Source: a bacterium (GTDB taxonomy: Bacteria > Actinomycetota > Humimicrobiia > Humimicrobiales > Humimicrobiaceae). Taken from it: a stretch of 8,026 nucleotides of DNA. Below are positions 1 through 6,791 of the stretch, one piece after another. The stretch is taken from assembly GCA_030611285.1 (NCBI GenBank), contig JAUWQC010000040.1, positions 1 through 8,026 on the forward strand. The letters run 5' to 3'. Positions within the stretch are counted from its first letter, which is position 1. Every line of letters begins with the position of its first letter. The notes under the pieces are model-generated. The model saw only the letters and a list, made by a program, of their open reading frames with translations, was not told where the DNA came from and ran no database searches. The translations under genes and the position numbers were made by a program.

Positions 1-617
1 TGCGCTCTTTCTATAGCTTCCAATACTACTTCTTCAGAGACTTCTTTGCCGCTTGCCTCTACCATCAATATTGCTTCTTCTGTCCCTGCTACCACTATAT
101 TTATAATACTTTCTTCAATCTCACTATAAACTGGATTCACTATCCATTTTTCACCTACTTTAGCAATTCTGACAGCGCCTACTGGTTCTTCAAATGGTAT
201 ATCTGATATACATAAAGCCATCGAAGTTCCATTTATTACCGAAATATCATAAGGATTAATCTGATCAAACGAAATAACTGTGGCAATTATTTGAATTTCA
301 TTTCTTATATTTTTATCAAATAATGGTCTTAGAGACCTATCGGTCAATCTTGAGTTAATGATTGCTTTATCACTGGCTCTTCCTTCTCTTCTAAAAAATC
401 CTCCGGGTATTTTACCTGCAGCGTACATTCTCTCTTCAACATCAACTACAAGGGGTAAAAAGTCTACATTATCAGCTGGCTTATGATTCATAACTGCAGT
501 GATTATAACTCCATTTCCACCGAATTTAACCAGGACTGAATTAGCCTGTTTGGCTATTTTACCAGTAAAAAACGACATTTTCTTTCCGTCAATATCAATT
601 TCACATTTTCTTTCCAT
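1..617 (-). CDS. pnp: Polyribonucleotide nucleotidyltransferase (PNPase), N-terminal part, runs off the window
   Basis: PNPase degrades RNA 3' to 5' using phosphate, releasing nucleoside diphosphates, and is a core cytoplasmic mRNA-turnover enzyme. Only the first 205 codons are inside the window; the family is usually about 700 residues, so the second RNase PH core and the KH and S1 domains lie beyond position 1. I read this frame directly from the sequence. Residues about 12-140 form the first RNase PH-like domain. The hallmark block at residues 74-100 (FFRREGRAS..., SRLTDRSLRPLF) is very close to the family consensus FFKREGRxSEKE...SRLIDRPIRPLF. The start is ATG at 615-617, preceded by AAGGAGA (631-637) with a rather long 13-nt gap. 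It lies 58 nt after rpsO with no terminator between them, matching the usual rpsO-pnp pairing. The reading frame is intact to the edge. Confidence 0.96.
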   Translation of the reverse strand, partial: MERKCEIDIDGKKMSFFTGKIAKQANSVLVKFGGNGVIITAVMNHKPADNVDFLPLVVDVEERMYAAGKIPGGFFRREGRASDKAIINSRLTDRSLRPLFDKNIRNEIQIIATVISFDQINPYDISVINGTSMALCISDIPFEEPVGAVRIAKVGEKWIVNPVYSEIEESIINIVVAGTEEAILMVEASGKEVSEEVVLEAIERA

Positions 618-675
618 TTATATATTATATTCTCCTTCAAGCTACTAAAATAAACAAAACTATTTAAATATAGAT

Positions 676-945
676 CTATTTCCTTAAACCTAATTCTTTA
701 ATTATTTTTTTATATCTGCCCATATCATTATTTTTTAAATATTCCAGAAGTCTTTTTCTTTTACCCACCATAATAATCAGACCTCTCCTGGAATGATGAT
801 CCTTTTTATTCGCCTTCAAATGTTCATTAAGCCTGTTAATCTTTTGTGTAAGAATAGCTACCTGAACTTCAGAAGAACCGGTATCATTCTCATGAGTTTT
901 AAATTTTTCAATAACCTTTTTTTTATCTTCTTTGACTAAAGTCAA
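676..945 (-). CDS. rpsO: 30S ribosomal protein S15
   Basis: S15 binds 16S rRNA helices at the central-domain three-way junction and helps assemble the 30S platform. The block [11 protein letters not shown] (residues 18-28) and the rRNA-contacting KDHHSRRGL (48-56) followed by [11 protein letters not shown] are near-consensus. I place the start at TTG (943-945) rather than the in-frame TTG at 961-963. The shorter product is 89 residues, the standard S15 length, and begins [10 protein letters not shown] like other S15 proteins. A perfect AGGAGGT lies 8 nt ahead of it, and the longer frame would translate that ribosome binding site as Arg-Arg. It follows ribF after a 148-nt untranslated stretch and precedes pnp by 58 nt. 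In several bacteria S15 represses its own mRNA through the leader; the long leader here leaves room for that, but I cannot identify the structure. Confidence 0.97.
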   Translation of the reverse strand: MTLVKEDKKKVIEKFKTHENDTGSSEVQVAILTQKINRLNEHLKANKKDHHSRRGLIIMVGKRKRLLEYLKNNDMGRYKKIIKELGLRK

Positions 946-953
946 CTTTTTCC

Positions 954-960
954 ACCTCCT
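954..960 (-). promoter_or_regulatory. Shine-Dalgarno sequence that fixes the rpsO start
   Basis: AGGAGGT on the minus strand is a full match to the 16S rRNA 3' end. It sits 8 nt before the TTG at 943-945 and inside the longer reading frame that begins at 963, so the longer start is very unlikely. Confidence 0.9.
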
Positions 961-963
961 CAA

Positions 964-1093
964 AATTATCCGTACTATAATTTATCATAACCACATACTA
1001 ATTACAATTTAATTACATTCCAGTATTTACCCTTTTCATAACCGAAAATATCCTAAAAACTTTTTAAAATCCCCTAAACGCAGTCCAGTTTCA
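964..1093 (-). promoter_or_regulatory. ribF-rpsO intergenic leader with a weak promoter candidate
   Basis: This is the upstream part of the 148-nt non-coding stretch before rpsO, long for this otherwise compact operon. No strong terminator is visible. A weak promoter-like pair is TTGTAA (1002-1007) and TAAATT (979-984) with a 17-nt spacer, each matching the sigma-A hexamers at four of six positions. The octamer TGTAATTA occurs twice in tandem (999-1006 and 1010-1017), 11 nt apart and overlapping the -35 candidate. A separate rpsO promoter and an S15-responsive leader are known in other bacteria; assigning either here is inference and could be chance in AT-rich DNA. Confidence 0.3.
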
Positions 1094-2044
1094 TTAACTT
1101 TTTATTTTAAAATATTTTTTAGCATATTCTAAATCCATTTTCATCTGGCTGATTAATTTATCTTTACTTTCAAATGCAATTTCGTTTCTTAATCTTTCTA
1201 AAAAATTAATTCTTATTTTTCTTTTATACATATTACCTCTGAAATTGATTATAAAAGCTTCAATCCATTTTTTCGATTCTTTGAAAGTTGGTTTGTCCCC
1301 GATATTTATAATGGCTGGAAATACTTTATTTTCATTACCGTTAATCTCAACAGTACCCAGATAAACACCATCTTTTGGAGCAATAAAATCCTCATAAACA
1401 TCTATATTGGCTGTAGGAAATCCTAATCTCCTCCCCCTACCGGCTCCTCTAACTACAACTCCTTCTACTTGTGGATTCCTCCCTAACAAATTCTTTATTT
1501 TTTTTATTTTGCCTTCAGAGTAATATTTTCTTGCATTGGTACTTGAAATTGTCTCTCCCTTTATTCTCAGGAGAGGTAATACATTCACCTCTATATTGTA
1601 AGACTCAAAAAATCTTTTCAAGAAAGATACATTCCCCTCTGCTTTAAAGCCAAAACGAAATCCACTTCCTACAAAAATTTCCTTTACATGAAATTTTCCG
1701 ATAAGTATATCCTTGCAAAACTGCCCCGGTTTCAACATAAAAAAATTGGAATCAAAATTAGCAGTTACAATAAAATCAACTCCTAAACTATCAATAATTT
1801 TTATTTTTTCCTCATAAGAAATTATGAGTTTTTTATGCATCTCACTTTTTATTACATTCAGCGGAGGTTTATTAAATGTCAGAGCTATACTGGCGCCGCT
1901 TATTTTTTTCGCCCTTTTGACACAAGCTTCAATTATCTTTTTGTGTCCAAGATGCACTCCATCAAAAAAACCAATCACAATTACTGAATTTTTATCCTTA
2001 AAGTAGCTATTATTTATTTTTTTTAATTCTAATAATTCTGACAA
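1094..2044 (-). CDS. ribF: Bifunctional riboflavin kinase / FAD synthetase
   Basis: RibF phosphorylates riboflavin to FMN and adenylylates FMN to FAD in the cytoplasm. The product is 316 residues, the usual length. Residues about 19-175 are the nucleotidyltransferase (FAD synthetase) domain: GFFDGVHLGH (25-34) is the HxGH-type ATP-binding motif, GSGFRFG (126-132) follows, and ISSTNAR (166-172) corresponds to the ISSTxIR motif with Asn-Ala before the conserved Arg. Residues about 187-312 are the flavokinase domain: GRGRRLGFPTANI (202-214), DGVYLG (225-230), NIGDKPTF (247-254) and LRNEIAFES with a C-terminal D...A.KYF helix. The start codon is TTG (2042-2044) with only a weak GGGGT about 6 nt upstream, but the position of the first motif and the total length fit the family. 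It follows truB by 50 nt. Confidence 0.96.
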   Translation of the reverse strand: MSELLELKKINNSYFKDKNSVIVIGFFDGVHLGHKKIIEACVKRAKKISGASIALTFNKPPLNVIKSEMHKKLIISYEEKIKIIDSLGVDFIVTANFDSNFFMLKPGQFCKDILIGKFHVKEIFVGSGFRFGFKAEGNVSFLKRFFESYNIEVNVLPLLRIKGETISSTNARKYYSEGKIKKIKNLLGRNPQVEGVVVRGAGRGRRLGFPTANIDVYEDFIAPKDGVYLGTVEINGNENKVFPAIINIGDKPTFKESKKWIEAFIINFRGNMYKRKIRINFLERLRNEIAFESKDKLISQMKMDLEYAKKYFKIKS

Positions 2045-2094
2045 TTTTATACCCCGCTGCTTAGAAAAATTTCAAACTATTAGATTTTATTCAA

Positions 2095-3083
2095 TTAGCG
2101 AAAAATTACAATACTTTTAGTTAAACCCGGTTTCTTACTCTTAACATCAGAAATTACATTTTCACTTAAAATCTCATGTACGGCTATTATATTTTCACCA
2201 CTATCTTTAATCTTTATAAAGATTCCCTTTTTTAATAAATCATTATCTTCGGTCCTGGCAAACTCCACCATTCCACCATCAACCGGGTGGCCATTCACTA
2301 TATGGCATTTATATTTGTCTTTTATGTAAAAGCTTGGATTTTTGTCCAGTAATCTTTCAATAGATATTATATATGAGCTGGATTCTAAATCACTTTTTTT
2401 AAATTTTCCTTTCAGAAAATCTTCAACAACAATACTGCTGTCCAGTTTAAAATCATTAATTTTGGTTCTTTTTAATCCTTTTATGGAAGCGCCGCACCCT
2501 AATAAATTTCCAATTTCATAAGCCAGAGATCTGATATATGTGCCTGAACTGCAATTTACTTTTACAGTAAGCAAATCGCTATTTAGAGAAATGAGTTCTA
2601 AATTATGAATATTTACCATTCTAGGTTTCAAATCTATACTCTGCCCTTTTCTTGCAAAATCATATGATGGTCTGCCTTTATACTTTACCGATGAGTATAT
2701 GGGTGGCATCTGTTTAATTTTTCCGGTAAATTTATTTAGAATACTGGATATTTTCTTAATATCTATGTTTGTAATCTTACTTCTGGTTAAAACCTTGCCA
2801 TCAAGATCCCAGGTATCAGTAATTACACCCAGTTTTACATCTGCAATATATTCTTTGTTAAAAGATAAAAAATAATTGAATAGTTTGGTAGCTTTATTTA
2901 TTAAAATAATAAGCAGGCCTTCTGCTATAGGATCCAGTGTGCCAGCATGTCCAATTTTTTTTAAAAAAAAACTCTTTTTATTCGCCTTATAATATCATAA
3001 GAAGTTGTATCTGGTAATTTATTTATCAATATTATTCCATTAAAATCTTCCAGCAGACGAGATTTATTATTAATACTGCTCAT
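2095..3083 (-). CDS. truB: tRNA pseudouridine(55) synthase TruB, interrupted by a frameshift
   Basis: TruB isomerises U55 in the T-loop of tRNAs to pseudouridine. Two frames together make one TruB. The first runs from ATG (3081-3083) for 40 residues (ending RRIKRVFF) to a TAA at 2961-2963. The second is open from 2994 to 2095, one base back. Joined by a -1 step at the T9-A8 tract, they give about 329 residues with perfect motif spacing: RIKRVFFLKKIGHAGTLDP, where Asp51 is the catalytic Asp. Later motifs are KEYIADVKLG (catalytic-pocket Tyr), MPPIYSSVKYKGRPSYDFAR, CSSGTYIRSLAYEIG and LKRTKINDF, then a C-terminal PUA-like region. The second frame has no usable start before the catalytic motif; its first ATG (2709) would give a 204-residue fragment without Asp51. 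The first motif is unusual (NKLPDTTS where NKPxGxTS is expected). The ATG lies 3 nt after the nrnA stop and lacks a clear Shine-Dalgarno sequence, suggesting coupling. Identity is firm; whether it is expressed whole is unknown. Confidence 0.9.
2955..2971 (-). other. T9-A8 homopolymer tract at the truB frame break
   Basis: On the minus strand nine Ts are followed directly by eight As. The upstream frame reads GTT TTT TTT TAA, so the stop falls at the T/A junction. The heptamer T TTT TTT is in the right phase for -1 slippage; after the slip the next codons are TTA AAA AAA ATT, leading straight into GHAGTLDP. One added base anywhere in the tract (sequencing correction or RNA polymerase slippage) would restore the same frame. 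The position of the break is certain as written; the cause is not. Confidence 0.85.
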
Positions 3084-3086
3084 AAT

Positions 3087-4073
3087 TTAAATATTATTTT
3101 TTATAGATTTTTTTAAATTATTAATTATAGTTCTCAAATTTCCATTATCAGAGTAAGCAGATGCCATCCTGTGGCCGCCGCCTTTAAAATTACTGGCAAT
3201 CTTATATAAGTCAATATCACTATCAGAAGTGCGAAGACTTATTTTAAAACAATTTCTGCCGGTTTGCTTTATCAGAGCAGCAACCTTTACCATCTCTACG
3301 CTCCTCAGCAGGTTAATAGCCCCATCTTGAGCAGAATATGGTAAATTTAGTTTTTTAAAATCTTTTTCTAGAACATATGAGTATATCAAGCCACAAGACT
3401 CCACATATTTGATTCTTTTAAAAATCAGCTGAATTAATTTAAACCTGGCCAGAGGTTCATTCTCGTATATATTTCTATAGATTTCGCAAGGAGACAGATT
3501 AAATTTCAACAGCTCACTTACTACTTTATGAACAGCATAATTAGTGTTATTGTATTGAAATTTACCGGTATCTGTCAGTATCCCCACATAAATACCCAGG
3601 GCTATTTTATGATCTAAAAATTTCTTGTAATGCCTGTCTATCAGCTCATATAAAATCTCAGAAGTTGCAGATTTTTTGGTATCTACAATATTTATATGAC
3701 CAAAATTAGTGTTCTTAGTATGATGGTCTATATTTATTATATACTTTACATTATCTTTTAATTTTTTAAAATTTATATTCATTCTATTTTCATCTGAACA
3801 ATCCAGACAAAAACAAATATATTCTTTACCGCTGATATTTATTTCTTCTAAATCTTTTTTAATCTTATTAAAATAAGGCAAAAATTTATATTGATAAGGC
3901 AATTCACTATTACAAACCGCTACTACATTCTTTTTCAACTGTGATATTAATTGGTATAAGGCTGCTTGCGAACCTAATGAATCTCCATCCGGATAGGTAT
4001 GAGTGATAATTAAAAAATTATCATTGCCGTTTATTATTTCTGATGTCTTATTATACAACTTGTTTATATCCAA
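3087..4073 (-). CDS. nrnA: DHH/DHHA1 family phosphoesterase, NrnA-type nanoRNase / pAp phosphatase
   Basis: Bifunctional oligoribonuclease and pAp phosphatases of this family hydrolyse very short RNAs left by PNPase and other exonucleases, and dephosphorylate 3'-phosphoadenosine 5'-phosphate, using manganese. The 328-residue product has all the metal-binding motifs in order: HTYPDGDSLGS (residues 25-35), CLDCSDENR (89-97), the DHH signature in NIDHHTKN (114-121) and GILTDTGKF (164-172). The DHHA1 domain follows, with SLRTSDSDIDLYKIASNFKGGGH (279-301), whose GGGH binds substrate. The start is TTG (4071-4073), with AGGT (4081-4084) 7 nt upstream. It lies 19 nt after rbfA and 3 nt before truB, the standard position between these genes. 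Family membership is clear; choosing NrnA over another DHH subfamily rests on length and context. Confidence 0.93.
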   Translation of the reverse strand: MDINKLYNKTSEIINGNDNFLIITHTYPDGDSLGSQAALYQLISQLKKNVVAVCNSELPYQYKFLPYFNKIKKDLEEINISGKEYICFCLDCSDENRMNINFKKLKDNVKYIINIDHHTKNTNFGHINIVDTKKSATSEILYELIDRHYKKFLDHKIALGIYVGILTDTGKFQYNNTNYAVHKVVSELLKFNLSPCEIYRNIYENEPLARFKLIQLIFKRIKYVESCGLIYSYVLEKDFKKLNLPYSAQDGAINLLRSVEMVKVAALIKQTGRNCFKISLRTSDSDIDLYKIASNFKGGGHRMASAYSDNGNLRTIINNLKKSIKNNI

Positions 4074-4092
4074 TTAAGTTACCTGCTCAATG

Positions 4093-4449
4093 TCACTTAT
4101 CTTTATCCAGAGTTTCCAGTATTTTTGATATTTTTATACCATTATCAATAGACTTATCATATAAAAATCTTATATTAGGTATATTTTTTAACTTTAATCT
4201 CCCCTGCAAATTTTTTTTTATAAAGCCGCAACAATTTTTTAACCCCTCCAGACTCCTGTTTATTTCATCCTCATCGCCCATAATGCTAACAAAAACATCC
4301 AACCATTTAAAATCAGCAGATAATTTTGTACCGGTGATAGTTATAAACCCTATTCTGGGGTCTTTTGCTTTGGTATTTATAATGAAACTTATTTCTCTTC
4401 TTAGATCTATCTCAGCTTTTCTTGTTCTATCCACATAAATCACGACCAT
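4093..4449 (-). CDS. rbfA: 30S ribosome-binding factor RbfA
   Basis: RbfA binds immature 30S subunits near the 5' end of 16S rRNA and supports late maturation, particularly in the cold. The 118-residue product matches the family in length and pattern: an N-terminal R..KAEIDLRREISFII helix, then KDPRIGFITITGTKLSADFKWLDVFVS (residues 29-55), which carries the KDPR and SxD.K.A-like blocks of the KH fold, and LKNIPNIRFLYDKSIDNG (87-104) near the C-terminus. The ATG at 4447-4449 lies 8 nt after the infB stop. Upstream there is only a purine-rich GAGAGA, so expression probably depends on coupling to infB; in-frame GTG codons at residues 3 and 6 are alternative starts. A nine-A tract inside this gene (4211-4219) keeps the frame, in contrast to truB. 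Confidence 0.94.
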   Translation of the reverse strand: MVVIYVDRTRKAEIDLRREISFIINTKAKDPRIGFITITGTKLSADFKWLDVFVSIMGDEDEINRSLEGLKNCCGFIKKNLQGRLKLKNIPNIRFLYDKSIDNGIKISKILETLDKDK

Positions 4450-4457
4450 ATCAAAGA

Positions 4458-6704
4458 TTATCTCTCTTCATAAAATTCCAGTATATCCTCTTTTACGATA
4501 TCCTGAAAATCTTCCAGCCTAATACCACATTCATATCCTGATGAAACTTTTTTAACATCTTCTTTGAACCTATGAAGAGCTGCAACTTTTCCTTCATGGA
4601 TTAATTTTTCATCTCTTATGACATTTACTAAATTACCTCTCTCAACTTCACCTTCCAGAATATAAGAACCAGCAACTATCCCTACTTTCGGTAGTTTAAA
4701 TATTTCCCTGACCTCAGCTTTTCCCTTATTAATTCTTTTTACTTCAGGTTCCAGCAAGCCTTTAAAGGCAATGGTAATGTCATCAATTAATTTATAGATA
4801 ACATCATAAGTCCTGACTTCCACATTTTCCTTTTTATGCAATACATCTGCTTTTTGAGTGGGAACTACGCCAAAACCAACTACAATTGCATTTGAAGCTG
4901 CTGCTAACAGAATATCGCTTTCAGTTATAGCCCCAATTGCTTTATGTATTATATCAATCTTTATTTTCTCTTCTTTTATATTATTTAATGATTTTTCTAC
5001 TGCATCAAGTGAACCACCGGAATCTGCTTTAAGAATTATTTTTAATTTCTTTATCTCATTTTCTTTTACCAATTCAGACAACTTTTCTAAAGTTAAACTT
5101 CTCCTTGAATCCGCAACTTTCATCATTTTTCTCTCATATTCTTTTCTATTTAAAAGCTCTTTAGACACTTTTTCATTTTCAACTATAAATAATTTATCTC
5201 CAGCTTTCGGCACCGAAGGAAAACCTATAATTTCAACCGGTTGTGACAGAACTGCTTCCTTCACTTTTTTACCATTTTCATCTCTGATCAACCTTACTCT
5301 TCCAAACGAATCACCTGTAACAAAAGAGTCCCCTACTTTTATTTTTCCTCTCTTTATTATAACTGTACCCACAGGGCCTAAACCTTTATCCAGTCTCGAT
5401 TCAATTATAATTCCAATACCTCCAGAATTTGGGTTACCTCTTATTTCATTTAAATCTGCGACCAGTAAAATCATTTCCAGAAATTCTTCCAGATTAGTCT
5501 TTTTCTTAGCAGAAATCTCTATACAAATAGTATCTCCGCCCCACTCTTCCGGAACCAAATTGTACTCAGTAAGACCTTTCTTTATCTTATCAGGATTTGA
5601 ATTTGGAAGGTCAATTTTATTAATAGCAATAATAATAGGGGCACCGGCATCCTTTGCATGATTTATTGCTTCCACTGTTTGGGGCATAATACCGTCATCA
5701 GCAGCAATTACAATCACAGCAATATCAGTAACCCTTGCCCCTCTGGCCCTTATAGATGTAAATGCTTCATGCCCAGGCGTATCTATGAATGTAATTTTCC
5801 TCCCCTTGTAGTCAACCTGGTAAGCACCTATATGCTGGGTTATTCCACCCACCTCACCAACTGCAACACTGGTTTTTCTAATGACGTCAAGTAGTGTTGT
5901 TTTTCCATGATCTACATGTCCCATTACTGTTACAATCGGAGGTCTGGGCTCTAAATCTTTTTCAGAATCCTTATAAACTTCGCCTAACTTCTCTTCAAAA
6001 CCTACAATATGATATTTGAAGCCATATTCCTGAGACAGGTACTCTATTAAGTCCTTGCTCAGGGACTGGTTTATATTAATAATCTCACCCATATTAAATA
6101 ACAGAGTGATCACCTCAATTGAAGGAACATTTATTTTTTCTGATAACTTTTTTATAGTTATTCCTTCTGAGATTTCTATTACTTTTTTTATTTCAGGCCT
6201 TTTCTTTAATTTCTTTTCTAAAACTTTGTTTTTTTCTTTTAAGGCTTTCTCTCTTTTTACCTTCTCGCCAGAGACAATTTTCTTCTTTAGAATTACTTTA
6301 GCCTTTAGTCTTCCTTCCTTCTCCTCTTTATCAAGCTCTTTATCAATTACACTCTTAATACTTGATTTTTTTTCTTCTTCCCAACCTATTTTTGCCTTTG
6401 GTTTCTCTACAACTTCTACTGGCCGGGCAGTCTTTGGTTTTTCTTTTGCTTTAATTTCAATCTTCTTTTTAGTTTTAGCTGCTGATACAACTTTTTTCTT
6501 TGCTTTAAGTTCAACTTTTTTCTTCTTTTTATCTTTTACTTCCGGCTTTTTAGCTTCTTTGATTGGCCTTGTGGCTTTAGATTGAGGTTTACCTTCAGGC
6601 TTGATTTTGATCTTTTCTTTTAACTTATCCTTCTTTAAGTTTTTTGACTCAGCCATATCTTTTTTCTTAATTTTATTTTTACTATCTTCTTTTTTAGGAT
6701 CCAT
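4458..6704 (-). CDS. infB: Translation initiation factor IF-2
   Basis: IF2 is the GTPase that recruits initiator tRNA to the 30S subunit and promotes 50S joining. The 748-residue product has a long Lys/Glu-rich low-complexity N-terminus (about residues 1-175), one visible IF2_N-type helical domain (about 177-233), and the GTPase domain. Its motifs are G1 GHVDHGKT (262-269), G2 GGITQHIG (286-293), G3 DTPGHE (308-313), G4 NKID (362-365) and G5 SAK (398-400). Domain II (about 425-510), domain III with [10 protein letters not shown] (559-568) and the C-terminal fMet-tRNA-binding domain ending [11 protein letters not shown]...ILEFYEER complete the protein. The ATG at 6702-6704 is the first start after an in-frame stop, but AAAGGG is only 2 nt upstream, too close for a good ribosome binding site. 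ATG at residue 17 (6654-6656) is the main alternative. No ylxR or ylxQ precedes it. Confidence 0.97.
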   Translation of the reverse strand: MDPKKEDSKNKIKKKDMAESKNLKKDKLKEKIKIKPEGKPQSKATRPIKEAKKPEVKDKKKKKVELKAKKKVVSAAKTKKKIEIKAKEKPKTARPVEVVEKPKAKIGWEEEKKSSIKSVIDKELDKEEKEGRLKAKVILKKKIVSGEKVKREKALKEKNKVLEKKLKKRPEIKKVIEISEGITIKKLSEKINVPSIEVITLLFNMGEIININQSLSKDLIEYLSQEYGFKYHIVGFEEKLGEVYKDSEKDLEPRPPIVTVMGHVDHGKTTLLDVIRKTSVAVGEVGGITQHIGAYQVDYKGRKITFIDTPGHEAFTSIRARGARVTDIAVIVIAADDGIMPQTVEAINHAKDAGAPIIIAINKIDLPNSNPDKIKKGLTEYNLVPEEWGGDTICIEISAKKKTNLEEFLEMILLVADLNEIRGNPNSGGIGIIIESRLDKGLGPVGTVIIKRGKIKVGDSFVTGDSFGRVRLIRDENGKKVKEAVLSQPVEIIGFPSVPKAGDKLFIVENEKVSKELLNRKEYERKMMKVADSRRSLTLEKLSELVKENEIKKLKIILKADSGGSLDAVEKSLNNIKEEKIKIDIIHKAIGAITESDILLAAASNAIVVGFGVVPTQKADVLHKKENVEVRTYDVIYKLIDDITIAFKGLLEPEVKRINKGKAEVREIFKLPKVGIVAGSYILEGEVERGNLVNVIRDEKLIHEGKVAALHRFKEDVKKVSSGYECGIRLEDFQDIVKEDILEFYEER

Positions 6705-6739
6705 AACCCTTTAGAACTAACTGTAATTTACTATTGATA

Positions 6740-6768
6740 TTTATAATAATTGAAAATTTACCGGTCAT
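6740..6768 (-). promoter_or_regulatory. Weak internal promoter candidate ahead of infB
   Basis: In the 87-nt nusA-infB gap, ATGACC (6763-6768) and TATAAA (6740-6745) are 17 nt apart; they match the sigma-A hexamers at four and five of six positions. Initiation would fall about 30 nt before the infB ATG. The gap is AT-rich, so a chance match is quite possible. No terminator is visible in this gap, so read-through from nusA is expected. Confidence 0.25.
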
Positions 6769-6791
6769 TTTTTATATTTTTCAGCTTATAG

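Noticed and set aside
618..675. rpsO-pnp gap considered for a terminator or an RNase III-type hairpin
   Set aside because: The 58 bases contain no G-C stem; only short AT symmetry is present. Co-transcription is the simplest reading.
1028..1092. AT-rich inverted segments after ribF considered as a terminator
   Set aside because: The only symmetrical part is A5-G-T5 with no room for a loop and no G-C stem, so termination there is not supported.
2088..2100. A 13-base match, TATTCAATTAGCG, shared by the end of truB and the region before the nusA promoter (7964-7976)
   Set aside because: About one such match is expected by chance in an AT-rich window of this size, and the copy after truB has no -10 element at the proper distance.
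4858..5661. A 267-codon open frame on the plus strand, antisense to infB
   Set aside because: It lies wholly within the conserved IF2 GTPase and following domains, its product is Ser/Phe/Ile-rich without a recognisable domain, and it has no ribosome binding site. It is a by-product of infB codon use.
6055..6585. A 176-codon plus-strand frame rich in Phe, Ser and Leu that looks like a membrane protein
   Set aside because: It is the exact complement of the Lys/Glu-rich IF2 N-terminus: AAA and GAA codons read backwards give Phe and Ser/Leu. The apparent hydrophobicity is an artefact.
6694..6768. A 24-codon minus-strand ORF (MTGKFSIII...) bridging the nusA-infB gap and overlapping the infB start
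   Set aside because: There is no Shine-Dalgarno sequence and no family resemblance, and a frame of this size is expected by chance. Coupling to infB was considered but has no positive support.
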